A stretch of DNA of 64,000 nt from Nocardia albiluteola (GCF_018860155.1 NZ_JAHKNI010000007.1:1-64000); one strand, 5' to 3'. Positions 50,065-59,036 are shown, counted from the stretch's first letter. Made by a program: numbers and translations. Notes: generated from the letters alone by a model not told the origin.

Positions 50065-51689
50065 GTCCGAGTAAAGCGGCCGTACAGGCCAACGAAATGG
50101 ACGAGCGCTACCACATGGCAGCCTTCGTCAAGCGCTCGATCAACAAGGTCTTCCCGACCCACTGGTCGTTCCTGCTGGGTGAGATCGCGCTGTACGCGTT
50201 CATCATCCTGCTGCTGTCGGGTGTGTACCTGACCCTGTTCTTCGATCCGTCGATGACCGATGTCGTCTACAACGGCGCCTACCAACCGCTGCGCGGCGTC
50301 ACGATGTCGCGGGCGTTCGAATCGGCGCTGAACATCACCTTCGAGGTGCGCGGTGGCCTGTTCGTGCGCCAGGTGCACCACTGGGCGGCGCTGCTGTTCG
50401 CGGCGTCGATCATCATCCACCTGCTGCGCATCTTCTTCACCGGCGCGTTCCGCAAGCCGCGCGAGGCGAACTGGATCATCGGCTCGCTGCTGCTGATCCT
50501 GGCGATGTTCGAGGGCTTCTTCGGCTACTCGATCCCGGACGACCTGCTCTCGGGCACCGGCCTGCGCGCCGCGTTCGGCGGTATCACGATGGGCATCCCG
50601 GTGATCGGCACGTGGATGCACTGGCTGATATTCGGCGGTGACTTCCCGGGCACGATCATCATTCCGCGGTTGTACGTCGCGCACGTGCTGCTGTTGCCGG
50701 GCATCATCCTGGCGTTGATCGCGGCGCACGTGGCACTGGTCTGGTACCAGAAGCACACGCAGTTCCCAGGTCCGGGCCGCACCGAGAAGAACGTCGTCGG
50801 CGCGCGCATCGTCCCGGTGTTCGCCGCCGATCAGGGTGCGTTCTTCATGTTCACCCTCGGCATCGTCGCGGTCATGGGTGGCGTGCTGCAGATCAACCCG
50901 ATCTGGAACCTGGGTCCCTACAACCCCTCTCAGGTTTCCGCGGGTTCGCAGCCGGACTTCTACATGATGTGGACGGACGGCCTGGCCCGTCTGATGCCGC
51001 CGTGGGAGCTGTATCTGGGCCGGTACACGGTTCCGGCGCCGTTCTGGGTCGCGCTGATCATGGGCCTGGTGTTCGGGGTCCTGATCGCTTACCCGTTCAT
51101 CGAGAAGCGCCTGACCGGCGACTACGCCCGGCACAACCTGCTCCAGCGTCCGCGAGATGTGCCGGTGCGCACCGCGATCGGCGCGATGGCGATCGCGTTC
51201 TACCTGGTGCTGACCTTCGCGTGTGACAACGACATCATCGCGCTGAAGTTCGACCTCTCGCTGAACGCGACAACGTGGTTCTTCCGCATCGCGCTGCTGA
51301 CCGCGCCGCCGATCGCCTACCTGCTGGCGTACCGGTTCTGCCTGGGCCTGCAGCGTGCGGACCGGGCGGTGCTCGAGCACGGCATCGAGACCGGCGTCAT
51401 CAAGCGCCTGCCGCACGGTGAGTACATCGAGATCCACCAGCCCTTGGGCCCGGTCGACGAGCACGGCCACCCGATCCCGCTGGAGTACCAGGGTGCGACC
51501 GTGCCCAAGAAGATGAACAAGCTGGGTCTGGCGGGCAAGCCGGGCATGGGCTCGTTCCTCAAGGCGGACCCCGCGGCCCAGGCCACGGAGCTCACCGCGA
51601 TCGAGCACGCCGAGCACCACAAGCAGCTGGAGATCCTGGCCGAATACCAGGATCAGGCTGCCGGTGAGGCCGGCGGGCACGAGCACTGA
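50061..51689 (+). CDS. qcrB: Cytochrome b subunit of the bcc complex
   Basis: 542 aa, eight or more transmembrane helices. Haem-ligand histidines in VRQVHHWAALLFAASIIIHLLRIF and in the helix with LYVAHVLLLPGIILALIAAH. The quinol site carries PDDLLSG and the PEWY-like region is modified as in actinobacteria (PDFYMMW). The long C-terminal cytoplasmic tail (about 430-542) is typical of the mycobacterial protein, the target of Q203-type inhibitors. ATG 50061 overlaps qcrA. A strong terminator follows. Confidence 0.96.
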   Translation: MSPSKAAVQANEMDERYHMAAFVKRSINKVFPTHWSFLLGEIALYAFIILLLSGVYLTLFFDPSMTDVVYNGAYQPLRGVTMSRAFESALNITFEVRGGLFVRQVHHWAALLFAASIIIHLLRIFFTGAFRKPREANWIIGSLLLILAMFEGFFGYSIPDDLLSGTGLRAAFGGITMGIPVIGTWMHWLIFGGDFPGTIIIPRLYVAHVLLLPGIILALIAAHVALVWYQKHTQFPGPGRTEKNVVGARIVPVFAADQGAFFMFTLGIVAVMGGVLQINPIWNLGPYNPSQVSAGSQPDFYMMWTDGLARLMPPWELYLGRYTVPAPFWVALIMGLVFGVLIAYPFIEKRLTGDYARHNLLQRPRDVPVRTAIGAMAIAFYLVLTFACDNDIIALKFDLSLNATTWFFRIALLTAPPIAYLLAYRFCLGLQRADRAVLEHGIETGVIKRLPHGEYIEIHQPLGPVDEHGHPIPLEYQGATVPKKMNKLGLAGKPGMGSFLKADPAAQATELTAIEHAEHHKQLEILAEYQDQAAGEAGGHEH

Positions 51690-51704
51690 GTTCGATCCAC
51701 AACG

Positions 51705-51736
51705 AAGGCCCCGAGTCGGAAACGACTCGGGGCCTT
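51705..51736 (+). terminator. Rho-independent-like terminator after qcrB
   Basis: Perfect 14-bp stem AAGGCCCCGAGTCG / CGACTCGGGGCCTT with a GAAA tetraloop, followed by CTTGTTG. Ends the ctaE-qcrCAB operon and, in reverse, the convergent small gene. Confidence 0.93.
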
Positions 51737-51749
51737 CTTGTTGAGGAGG

Positions 51750-52166
51750 TCAGGCGACCCCGTTGACCGGGATCCGGGGCTCGATGCCGATGGATGGCCA
51801 CGACTGATGGGCCAGGCTCTCGAACAGGCAGACCAAGAGCATCTTCCGGCTGCGCTCGCCCGAACCACGGGCGGTGTCGGCCTCGGGGATCGCATCGGCG
51901 ATCACAGTGCCGCCGCGGGTATCGGGTGAGGACAAGAGCCAGAACATCTCCGGTCCGAGGAGAATCGATTGGCCGCCGGTCTCGACGAACCACCGGTTGG
52001 CATACGCGATCAGAAGATCGGTGAACATCTCGGCGCTGGACATGGCCTCGATGAATTGATTCAGAGTCCCCGGGCGGTCGGAGCTGGCCTGTATCAGCGA
52101 TACCACCCGGTCCGCGATTTCGCGGAATTGGCCCACATCTGGCCGGTGTGACGAGATTGATGACAT
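51750..52166 (-). CDS. Hypothetical protein, 138 aa
   Basis: ATG 52166 (MSSISSHRPDVGQFREIADRV). Mostly helical and soluble; contains ANRWFVETGGQSILLGPEMF and LLSSPDTRGGTVIADAIPE. No family recognised. It lies 44 bases downstream of the DUF2637 gene on the same strand, so the two probably form an operon, consistent with a mobile-element-derived origin. Confidence 0.62.
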   Translation of the reverse strand: MSSISSHRPDVGQFREIADRVVSLIQASSDRPGTLNQFIEAMSSAEMFTDLLIAYANRWFVETGGQSILLGPEMFWLLSSPDTRGGTVIADAIPEADTARGSGERSRKMLLVCLFESLAHQSWPSIGIEPRIPVNGVA

Positions 52167-52210
52167 GCGTTGTCTCCGTTGACGAGTCGTGACATGACGG
52201 GATCCGGGGA

Positions 52211-52972
52211 TCAGCTGCGTTCCCCGGCGTGGACGAGAGTGTGTTTGCCGCCCAGCAAGGCATCGGCACGGTGCGGGTCGAGCGGGAGGGTTACGTGCCG
52301 TAGCCCACGTACCGGCGATGCGATCGCGTCGTGCAGCGGGGCCGTTTTCTCCTCCTGCGCAGGCTCCGAGACGAGCTGTGCAGGCTCCGAGACGAGCTGT
52401 GCAGGCTCCGAGACGAACTGCGCGGGCTCCGAGACGAATTCCACGGTGTCGACGTCGATCCGGTCGGCGGCGCCGAGCGCGGGTACGTACGTGCCGTACT
52501 TGCGGTCGTTCCAGAGCATGAGCGTGAGGTGTACCGCAAACATCATCGTGACCGGCATTCCGGCATGGAGGATGACCGCGACGATGTCCCCGCCGATCTC
52601 GTGCGCATATTCGACATTCCCCAGCACCGACACCAGCGTCGACAGGACGAAGAGACCTGTGGCGTACCACCACCCCGCTCCGCGCTTGCGGAACGACGCC
52701 GTCGCGATGACCGAGCCGACCATCAAGCCGTCGATCGCGATGGGAACATTCGATGCGAGACCGGGAGCGACCAGGTTGCGGGTTGCGAGATGATGCAGTG
52801 AGTCGTATGACATCGCGAACGCCTTGTATGCAACGACGCACGATACGATCGCCGAGGCGTGCAGGGGTCGCGGCCGAAACGACCGTAGTCGCCGCGTCCA
52901 GCTACTTCTGGGTCGTTGGTCGTCATTCAGCGTAGCGAAGTCGACCGGCAGTTCCGGTCCGATCATTGACAT
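52211..52972 (-). CDS. DUF2637 membrane protein with heptapeptide repeats
   Basis: 253 aa. Four transmembrane helices between about residues 38 and 150 (SAIVSCVVAYKAFAMSYDSL; VPIAIDGLMVGSVIATASF; ATGLFVLSTLVSVLGNV; VAVILHAGMPVTMMFAVHL), the DUF2637 pattern. IDG in helix 2 is characteristic. A cytosolic tail follows with four near-perfect VSEPAQL heptads (about 180-207) from a 21-bp repeat. DUF2637 proteins are frequent on actinomycete plasmids and integrative elements, where they accompany replication/transfer genes, so this may be a domesticated element gene. Confidence 0.78.
   Translation of the reverse strand: MSMIGPELPVDFATLNDDQRPRSSWTRRLRSFRPRPLHASAIVSCVVAYKAFAMSYDSLHHLATRNLVAPGLASNVPIAIDGLMVGSVIATASFRKRGAGWWYATGLFVLSTLVSVLGNVEYAHEIGGDIVAVILHAGMPVTMMFAVHLTLMLWNDRKYGTYVPALGAADRIDVDTVEFVSEPAQFVSEPAQLVSEPAQLVSEPAQEEKTAPLHDAIASPVRGLRHVTLPLDPHRADALLGGKHTLVHAGERS
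52362..52442. repeat. 21-bp tandem repeat, about four copies, within the DUF2637 gene
   Basis: GGCTCCGAGACGAGCTGTGCA units begin at 52362, 52383, 52404 and 52425. The last two diverge slightly. In the coding (minus) frame each unit is seven codons, so copy-number change keeps the frame. Confidence 0.9.
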
Positions 52973-53122
52973 GCCAGGCAGCGTAGCTGCTAATTTGCCG
53001 CAAACCCGTTGATCCGGTGTCCGTGTCCGCCGCGCGCTGGGTCATCCTCCGATGCGGATGTCCCGGGCAAACGGTTCGTTGTAGTAGGTGTAGCGCGGGG
53101 AAGCTTTGGATACAGTCCAGAT

Positions 53123-53413
53123 GTGAGGATGTCGATCGTGGGGGCGATGCTCGGATGTGCGGCCGTGGGCACCCTGGTGTGCGCCACCCCGGCGCGGGCG
53201 GCGCAGGGCACGCTGATCATCAACGGCCATTCGTATGCCCATACCTCCGGTTGTCTCACCATCCGCAAGTTCCCGCTCCGATTGCGGATCGTGAACAACA
53301 GCGCCGGTGAGGCGCACGTCTACCTGCTGCCCGGGTGCAACGGCGGAGTCACCAGCTCCGTGGACGCGGGCGCCAAGGCGTCCTCGATCGGGGCGTCCGT
53401 CCTCACCGGATAG
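53123..53413 (+). CDS. Small secreted protein, 96 aa
   Basis: GTG 53123 (or ATG 53129) opens a signal peptide MSIVGAMLGCAAVGTLVCA with cleavage after PARA. The mature part is about 70 residues with two cysteines (SGCLTI and LPGCNG), probably one disulfide, and a beta-rich pattern (TLIINGHSYAH, LRLRIVNNSAGEAHVYL). TACAGT (53111-53116) lies 6 nt before the GTG and there is no ribosome-binding site, so the mRNA is probably leaderless. Family not recognised; exported small cysteine-pair proteins are common in Nocardia. Confidence 0.65.
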   Translation: MRMSIVGAMLGCAAVGTLVCATPARAAQGTLIINGHSYAHTSGCLTIRKFPLRLRIVNNSAGEAHVYLLPGCNGGVTSSVDAGAKASSIGASVLTG

Positions 53414-53454
53414 CCGCCGGTTGTGGCTCCTCGGCGGCGGACGGCCAGAATCCC

Positions 53455-53730
53455 TCAGTCTCCCAGCGAGAACCCGGCCTCCACCTCCGTGCGCGCATAC
53501 GACTTGAACGCGATGTGGGTGGCGGTGCGCAATACACCCGGGGTCTTGTTGACGTGGCCCGTGACCACCTCGGCGATCTGCTCGTGATCGCGGACCCGCA
53601 CCACCGCGATCAGGTCGACATCGCCAGCGCACGAGTACACCTCGGTGACACCCTCGAGCTCCGCCAGGGCCTGCGCCGTCTCCGGAATCCGGGCGGCCTC
53701 GGCGTGGATCAAAACGATCGCGGTAATCAT
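53455..53730 (-). CDS. Stand-alone Lrp/AsnC ligand-binding (RAM) domain protein
   Basis: 91 aa, MITAIVLIHAEAARIPETAQ to the end. Consists only of the alpha/beta effector domain of Lrp/AsnC regulators (motif TEVYSCAGDVDLIAVVRV) without the helix-turn-helix. Such proteins bind amino acids and may modulate full-length Lrp proteins or act as enzymes' accessory sensors. It lies downstream of the nuclease gene on the same strand. Confidence 0.85.
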   Translation of the reverse strand: MITAIVLIHAEAARIPETAQALAELEGVTEVYSCAGDVDLIAVVRVRDHEQIAEVVTGHVNKTPGVLRTATHIAFKSYARTEVEAGFSLGD

Positions 53731-53808
53731 GCTGCCGAGTCTATTTGCAGGAGTCGCCCGGGCGTGCGATCGCCCTGATCCGGCCCCGCTGCGGCGATCG
53801 GCGGCGCG

Positions 53809-55779
53809 TCACGCCTCGGAGTGGACGAGATAGTCCCGGCCCGCCGCCTCGGTGCGCACCGCCGTCTCGGCGCGCTCCAGCCAGGACAACCAGGCACCCG
53901 CGCTCGACCGCGGTTCGCAATACCCGTCGGTGGTGCTGACGATGCGGGTTCCGGGCTGCTCGAGCCAGCGCACGAGCAGGGCCGCCTCCTCCGGGAGCGC
54001 GCCGCGCAGCGGGGGATAGTGGTCGTCCAGGTCGGCGTCCGGCCGTAATGCCGCCGGGGCGTCCGGATCGGTGTACAGCAGATCGGCGGTGGGCACGGCG
54101 GAGCGGCCGTCGAGTCGGGCGGGAATCACGGTTTCGGCCGCGGCCACCAGCTTCTCGACGACGGGCATGGGCGGTACTCCGCGGGCGCAGACACCGGCGG
54201 CGGCCAGGCGGCCGAATCGGATCACCGCGAACTCCCACCCGCCGCCCTCGGCCCGGCGCGCGGCCACGAGTTCGGCGATGCGGGCCAGGGCGGCCAGGCG
54301 CTGGGTGCGGCGCAGGGCCCGGACCACCGCGGCGGTGCGGTCCCGCATCCGGGCCGCTGTCTCGAAATTCTCGGTGGCAGAGCAGGATTCGACCCGTTCA
54401 CGCATGGCGTGCAGCGTCGCGTCCGAGCGGCCCGTGAACAGATCGCGCACGGCCCGCGGCGCGGTCTCGTATTCCGCCGCGCCGGTGCAGGTTTCGCTCC
54501 GGTTCGCTGGGCACCCGCCCACCACGGCGGGCGGGCAGGCGGGGCCGTGGCGGCCGTGCGCGGGGATGCGGGTGGTGCAGGTGCGCAGGCCGCAATACTC
54601 CGCGACATGGGCGGCGACCTCAGCGGCCGAAGCTCGGGATCCGAACGGCCCCAGTGCATCCCGGGCCGGGCTACGGGTGATCGTGAAGCGCGGGAACGAC
54701 TCCTCGGTGAGCGAGAGCCACCACGCGCGCTGGGGGAATTTCGAGCGCCGGTTGTACGGCGGGGTGTGCGCCAGCAGCAGCCTCAGCTCCCGCACCCCCG
54801 CCTCGAGCCCGTGCGCGCAGGGCACGTGATCGACCCGGGTGGCGAGGGTGACCATCTCCCGCATCCTCGGGCGGGTCTCCGAACCGGTGAAGTACGTGCG
54901 CACCCGGCGGCGCAGATTCACCGCCGTCCCTATATAGAGGACCTCGTCCGAGGGACCGCGGAACAGATACACCCCGGGCACGGCGGGCAGATCCGTGGCC
55001 AGCACCCGCTTGGCGCGCTGACGCCGGGTGACCGCGGGCAGATAGTCGATCAGCTCGGTGAGGCTGTGCACGCCGAGATTGCCGACCCGTCCGATGAGCG
55101 CGTGCAGCACGTCGACCGTCGCGCGGGCGTCGTCCAGGGCGCGGTGCGTGGGGCGGGTCTGCGCCCCCAGCAGTTCGGCCAATGCGGACAGCCGCACCGT
55201 GGGCGCCTCGTCGCGGGGCAGGATCCGCCGGGCCAGCTGCACCGTGCACAGCACCTGGAAGGCGGGCCACGCCGTCTGGCACGCCATGGCGGCGGCCTTC
55301 AGGAATCCGATGTCGAAGCGCGCGTTGTGGGCGACCAGCACCGCCCCGGCCGCGAACTCCAGGAATCCGGGCAGCACCGCCTCGATGCGCGGCGCCGAGC
55401 ACACCATCGCGGTCGTGATTCCCGTGATCTGCACGATCTGCGGGGGAATCGCGCGGCCCGGATCCACCAGGGTGGCGAATTCGCCCAGGATCTCGCCGCC
55501 GCGCACCTTTACCGCGCCGATCTCGGTGATCGCGTCGCCGTCCGGGCTGGTCCCGGTGGTCTCCAGGTCGACGACGACGAAGGTGATGTCGTACAGCGGC
55601 GTGTCGAGCTCGTCGAACGCCAGCTGGGCCGGTCGGGGCGCGGGCTGGGGCACGGGGTGCAGCGTATTGCCGGGGTACGACAGGAAATCCGGGCGCGCGG
55701 CATGCCGGTATTTCGGCGGCGCGGTACTCGATACGTGAGGTCGATTCGCTTCATTGCACAGAAATGTGAGCAGGGTCAC
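53809..55779 (-). CDS. DEDDh exonuclease fused to UvrC-like GIY-YIG domain
   Basis: 656 aa, architecture of mycobacterial Rv2191. Residues about 64-225 are a DNA polymerase III epsilon-type 3'-5' exonuclease: VVDLETTGTSPDGDAI (ExoI Asp/Glu), VAHNARFDIGFL (ExoII), and HRALDDARAT (ExoIII His/Asp). Residues about 250-340 are a UvrC N-terminal GIY-YIG nuclease (GVYLFRGPSDEVLYIGTAVNL). The rest resembles UvrB/C-interaction regions with a cysteine-containing stretch. A repair nuclease is inferred. The start is uncertain: GTG 55779 has no ribosome-binding site. Confidence 0.88.
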   Translation of the reverse strand: MTLLTFLCNEANRPHVSSTAPPKYRHAARPDFLSYPGNTLHPVPQPAPRPAQLAFDELDTPLYDITFVVVDLETTGTSPDGDAITEIGAVKVRGGEILGEFATLVDPGRAIPPQIVQITGITTAMVCSAPRIEAVLPGFLEFAAGAVLVAHNARFDIGFLKAAAMACQTAWPAFQVLCTVQLARRILPRDEAPTVRLSALAELLGAQTRPTHRALDDARATVDVLHALIGRVGNLGVHSLTELIDYLPAVTRRQRAKRVLATDLPAVPGVYLFRGPSDEVLYIGTAVNLRRRVRTYFTGSETRPRMREMVTLATRVDHVPCAHGLEAGVRELRLLLAHTPPYNRRSKFPQRAWWLSLTEESFPRFTITRSPARDALGPFGSRASAAEVAAHVAEYCGLRTCTTRIPAHGRHGPACPPAVVGGCPANRSETCTGAAEYETAPRAVRDLFTGRSDATLHAMRERVESCSATENFETAARMRDRTAAVVRALRRTQRLAALARIAELVAARRAEGGGWEFAVIRFGRLAAAGVCARGVPPMPVVEKLVAAAETVIPARLDGRSAVPTADLLYTDPDAPAALRPDADLDDHYPPLRGALPEEAALLVRWLEQPGTRIVSTTDGYCEPRSSAGAWLSWLERAETAVRTEAAGRDYLVHSEA

Positions 55780-56205
55780 ATTAAGTCGATTCAGTGATCA
55801 ATCGTCTCGAGGATGAAGATCATCCGGATTGATCCCCGAGGCGTGCCGTCGGCACGTGCGGTCGTTCGCCGCAAACTTCGGACTGTTCGGTCGTCTTCAG
55901 GGCTGGATAATCCTGACGACATGCTGATTCCCCGACTGAATACATTCCAAACCGGCAATCGCCGACCCGGATCTACCCCCCGGTAGCCCGCCGAGAACTC
56001 CCAGGTCACGGTCGGTCGTTATGGTTCCGTGATTGGTGTGATAAATATCGCACGCCGCATGCTTCGCAAAAGTTGCGAACTCCGCTCGGGCGCGGTCACG
56101 GCTTTACAACCGACCGTTATGCGTTCGTAATCTGAGCCGGACCTTGCGGGGCTCGACGCACCATCCGGTTGCGGCGCCGCGGGGCAGATGAGGAGTCACC
56201 GCATC
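55780..56205. other. Intergenic region before the first NlpC/P60 gene
   Basis: 426 bases, comparatively AT-rich with no supported gene on either strand. The distal part contains the promoter described at 56103-56133 and a 5' leader of about 70 bases. No ydaO-type riboswitch pattern was found in the leader. Confidence 0.55.
56103..56133 (+). promoter_or_regulatory. Promoter of NlpC/P60 gene 1, matches that of gene 2
   Basis: -10 TAATCT (56128-56133) with TTTACA or TTACAA 18-19 bp upstream. The block GTAATCTGAGCCGGACCTT (56127-56145) matches 56858-56876 at 15 of 19 bases, suggesting the duplicated genes share a promoter or regulator site. Confidence 0.55.
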
Positions 56206-56793
56206 ATGGCGATCAACCGAAGCGCCCGCCGGGCCGTTGCGGCCGGAGCCGTCGGCGCTGCCACCCTCAGTGCGCTGCTGCTGTCGACCACCCCCGCCTC
56301 GGCGGCCCCGGTCGTCATTCCGGGAGTCGGCAACTTCGATGTGCCGGATCCGGTGCTCAACGCGATCCCGAAGGGCGTGATCCCGCCGAACATCCTCCCG
56401 CCCGGCACGCAGATCCCGGGCCTCACCGCGCCGGCCCCCGCCCAGGCTCAGAGCGTCGGTCAGCGCGCGGCCAACGCCGCGCTCTCGCGCGTCGGCGATC
56501 CCTACGTCTATGGCGCCACCGGCCCGAACTCCTTCGACTGCTCGGGCCTGGTGAAGTGGTCCTACGCCCAGGCGGGCCGCGACCTGCCACGCACCAGCTA
56601 CGAGCAGCTCAATGCCGGTGCGCCCGTCGCGCTGAACAGCCTGCAGCCCGGCGATGTCGTGTCCTACTACGGTGGCAGCCACTCCGGCCTGTACGTCGGC
56701 AACGGCAATATCGTGCACGCCTCCACCTACGGCAAGCCCGTCGCCGTCGCGCCGCTGTACTCGATGCCGATCGCCGGGGCGCGCCGCTACTGA
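56206..56793 (+). CDS. Secreted NlpC/P60 peptidoglycan endopeptidase
   Basis: 195 aa. ATG 56206 with AGGAG 10 nt upstream; ATG 56188 is in frame but overlaps that ribosome-binding site. Signal peptide (AVGAATLSALLLSTTPASA) then a Pro-rich linker, then the NlpC/P60 domain from about residue 85: catalytic Cys in NSFDCSGLVKWSY (about 111), His in GGSHSGLYVGNG, and third residue in IVHAST. Cuts D-Glu-diaminopimelate stem-peptide bonds during growth or division. Same catalytic core as the next gene but without its coiled coil. Confidence 0.93.
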   Translation: MAINRSARRAVAAGAVGAATLSALLLSTTPASAAPVVIPGVGNFDVPDPVLNAIPKGVIPPNILPPGTQIPGLTAPAPAQAQSVGQRAANAALSRVGDPYVYGATGPNSFDCSGLVKWSYAQAGRDLPRTSYEQLNAGAPVALNSLQPGDVVSYYGGSHSGLYVGNGNIVHASTYGKPVAVAPLYSMPIAGARRY

Positions 56794-56834
56794 TTCACCA
56801 ATGGTCCAGCGACCGTGATCATTTCGTGCCCTGC

Positions 56835-56864
56835 TGGACACGGGCGGTCGCCATTCCGTAACCT
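56835..56864 (+). promoter_or_regulatory. Promoter of NlpC/P60 gene 2
   Basis: TGGACA (56835-56840), 18-bp spacer, TAACCT (56859-56864), start codon about 55 bases later. GTAACCTGATCGAGACCTT (56858-56876) is the counterpart of the block in front of gene 1. Confidence 0.6.
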
Positions 56865-56918
56865 GATCGAGACCTTCGTGATGACCAGCTCGGAACACGA
56901 AATGAGGCAGCGCAGGCA

Positions 56919-57998
56919 GTGACCGCCCAGTATCGGAACAGACGAACCAGACGCCTGGTAGGAGGGTCACTGGCGGTAGGCGCGCTGATGCTCAGTGCCG
57001 GATCCGGCGGTGGCGCCTCCGCCGACCCGGTCGGCGCGCCCACCAGCGCGAGCGACGCGGTGCAGAAGCTGCTGGATCTGTCGCATCAGTCCGAGCAGCT
57101 CAATCAGCAGGCCCTGAAGGCGCAGGATGATCTGAACGCCAAGCAGGCCGTCGAGCGCGACGCCGACGGGAAGCTGGGCATCGCCAATCAGGCCGTCGCC
57201 GCGGCGCAGGCGCAGGTCCACAAGTATCAGCCCGCCGTGGACCGGACCGCCATCGCCGCCTATATGGGCGCCCGCACCAACCGACTGTTCTCGGTGCTGG
57301 CCAGCGATTCCCCGCAGCAGCTGCTCGATCAGATGTCCACGCTGGATGTGCTGCAGACCCAGACCAGCGCGCAGCTCGCGCAGTACTCGAAGGCCACCAA
57401 CGCGGCGACCGCGGCTCAGTCGATCGCCTCGAAGGCCGCGGACTCCGCACACGCCGCGGAGCAGAAGGCGGACGCGGTACGCACGGATCTGGAGCGCAAG
57501 CGCGCCGATCTCCAGGGCGCGATCGCCCAGGTGATCCGCGCGTGGGGCCAGCTGTCGGCGGGCGACCGGGCCTCGCTGTCCGGTTCGCTGTTCCCGCCCG
57601 GTTTCGATCGATCGACGCTGCTGCGGGGTCTGGTTCCCGGCAGCGGCACCAGTGCGCTGGCCGCCGCGCTCACCCGGGTCGGCGATCCGTATGTCTGGGG
57701 CGCCACCGGTCCCGACCAGTTCGACTGCTCGGGTCTGGTGCAGTGGGCCTTCCATCAGGTGGGCATCAACCTGCCGCGCACCAGCGAGGAGCAGGTCACG
57801 GTCGGCACCCCCGTGGCCCGGGATCAGTTGCAGCCGGGCGATGTGGTGTTCTTCTACTCCGATGTCTCGCACGTAGGGATCTACGCCGGGAACGGAATGC
57901 TGTTGCATGCGTCGACATTCGGCGTGCCTGTTCAGGTGCAGCCGATGGGGTCGTTCCCCTACTACGGGGCGCGGCGGTACTGGATCGGGATGCCGTAA
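56919..57998 (+). CDS. NlpC/P60 endopeptidase with coiled-coil domain (RipA/Rv2190c-like)
   Basis: 359 aa. Signal peptide with GSLAVGALMLSAGSGGG. Residues about 45-210 are a long alanine/glutamine-rich coiled coil, e.g. LLDLSHQSEQLNQQALKAQ, as in Rv2190c and RipA-type proteins, which holds the enzyme inactive or anchors it. The C-terminal NlpC/P60 domain has catalytic Cys in DQFDCSGLVQWAF (about 269), His in SDVSHVGIYAGNG and LLHAST. Start GTG 56919. Probably autoinhibited until needed at the septum. Adjacent to gene 1 by duplication. Confidence 0.93.
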   Translation: MTAQYRNRRTRRLVGGSLAVGALMLSAGSGGGASADPVGAPTSASDAVQKLLDLSHQSEQLNQQALKAQDDLNAKQAVERDADGKLGIANQAVAAAQAQVHKYQPAVDRTAIAAYMGARTNRLFSVLASDSPQQLLDQMSTLDVLQTQTSAQLAQYSKATNAATAAQSIASKAADSAHAAEQKADAVRTDLERKRADLQGAIAQVIRAWGQLSAGDRASLSGSLFPPGFDRSTLLRGLVPGSGTSALAAALTRVGDPYVWGATGPDQFDCSGLVQWAFHQVGINLPRTSEEQVTVGTPVARDQLQPGDVVFFYSDVSHVGIYAGNGMLLHASTFGVPVQVQPMGSFPYYGARRYWIGMP

Positions 57999-58028
57999 CC
58001 ACACCGAAGTGAGCGTGAGCGTGCTGAT

Positions 58029-59036
58029 ATGACTGCGTTGACGCAAGTTCGCGGCTGGCTGGCCGCAAAACGACGGTTCGAATTCGTCGCCACCGTCGCG
58101 ACCGTGATAGCCCTCACCGCCATCGGGGGCGCGCTGGTGCTGCTGCCGCGCTCGGCCCTGCCGCTGCGGCCCACCCCCGCGGCGGCGGAGGCGGCCGAGC
58201 CGGCGCTTCCGGCCGATCCGCAGCTCACCGAGCTGCGCCGGACCATGGAGTCCTACGGACCCGTTGTCACACAGCAGGTTTCCGATACGGACGGCCGGCT
58301 GTCCGTGGTGCTGGGGCACCCCTACCAGCGCGCCGACGTCGACACCTTGGCCGGTGACATCGGGGCGGCCGTCGCCTCGGTCACCCAGCTCTGGGGGACC
58401 GACTGGGCGCGGGCCGCGGTGGTCGCGGTGGCGTCGGGCCCCGCCGAATTCGCCGCCCTCACCCACGCCACCGGCGAGGTGTCCGATCAGATTGCCGCCG
58501 CGTCGGTCTCGGATCCCTTCGTCCCGGGCACCCGGCCTACCGGGCAGCGCGTCGTCTTCAGCGCCGGCGCCGGCCATCGCCTGGGCGCCGATGGCCTGCG
58601 GGACACGTTGCGCCACGAGCTCACCCACGTCGCCGCCCGCGCCGTGACCGTCGACGGGTCCCCGCAATGGGCCCTCGAGGGCTTCGCCGAATACTCCGCC
58701 CACCGCGGGGAGAATCGCGCCTTCGCCCAGCTCGCCCCCACCCTGACCGCGAACGCTCGCGCGGCGGTACTACCCGCGGATCTGCCGTCCGACGACGCCT
58801 TCGCTCCGGCCCCCGGCAGCAACGCCGCCCTGGCCTACGAGCAGGGCTGGTCCGCGAATGCCTTTGTCGCCGACCGGTACGGCGAGCCGAAACTCGTCGA
58901 TTTCTACCGTCATATGGCAACCGGTCCCAAGGATGCGGCCGCGCTCGACGGCGCGCTGCGCGAGACGCTCGGCATCGGCCACGCCGGGTTCGTCGCCCGC
59001 TGGCGCGACTGGATCAAATCCCACGCGACGGCGTGA
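58029..59036 (+). CDS. Membrane-anchored HELTH-motif metallopeptidase-like protein
   Basis: 335 aa. One N-terminal transmembrane helix (FVATVATVIALTAIGGALVLL, about residues 20-40) orients the rest outside. The HExxH zinc motif is RHELTHVAARA (about residue 200), with a downstream glutamate in EGFAEYSAH, the gluzincin arrangement. A Pro/Ala-rich stalk precedes the domain. ATG 58029 follows the P60 gene by 30 bases, so it is probably cotranscribed and may process the cell-wall hydrolases. Substrate unknown. Confidence 0.78.
   Translation: MTALTQVRGWLAAKRRFEFVATVATVIALTAIGGALVLLPRSALPLRPTPAAAEAAEPALPADPQLTELRRTMESYGPVVTQQVSDTDGRLSVVLGHPYQRADVDTLAGDIGAAVASVTQLWGTDWARAAVVAVASGPAEFAALTHATGEVSDQIAAASVSDPFVPGTRPTGQRVVFSAGAGHRLGADGLRDTLRHELTHVAARAVTVDGSPQWALEGFAEYSAHRGENRAFAQLAPTLTANARAAVLPADLPSDDAFAPAPGSNAALAYEQGWSANAFVADRYGEPKLVDFYRHMATGPKDAAALDGALRETLGIGHAGFVARWRDWIKSHATA

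Noticed and set aside
50043..51686. 547-codon frame antisense to qcrB
   Set aside because: Shadow of a highly biased GC-rich gene; composition is His/Asp/Arg/Gln-rich as expected of an antisense frame.
52362..52442. CRISPR-like array
   Set aside because: Repeats are contiguous 21-bp coding units without spacers.
55980..56205. ydaO (c-di-AMP) riboswitch, common before actinobacterial cell-wall hydrolase genes
   Set aside because: The leader after the predicted promoter is only about 70 bases and lacks the conserved blocks.
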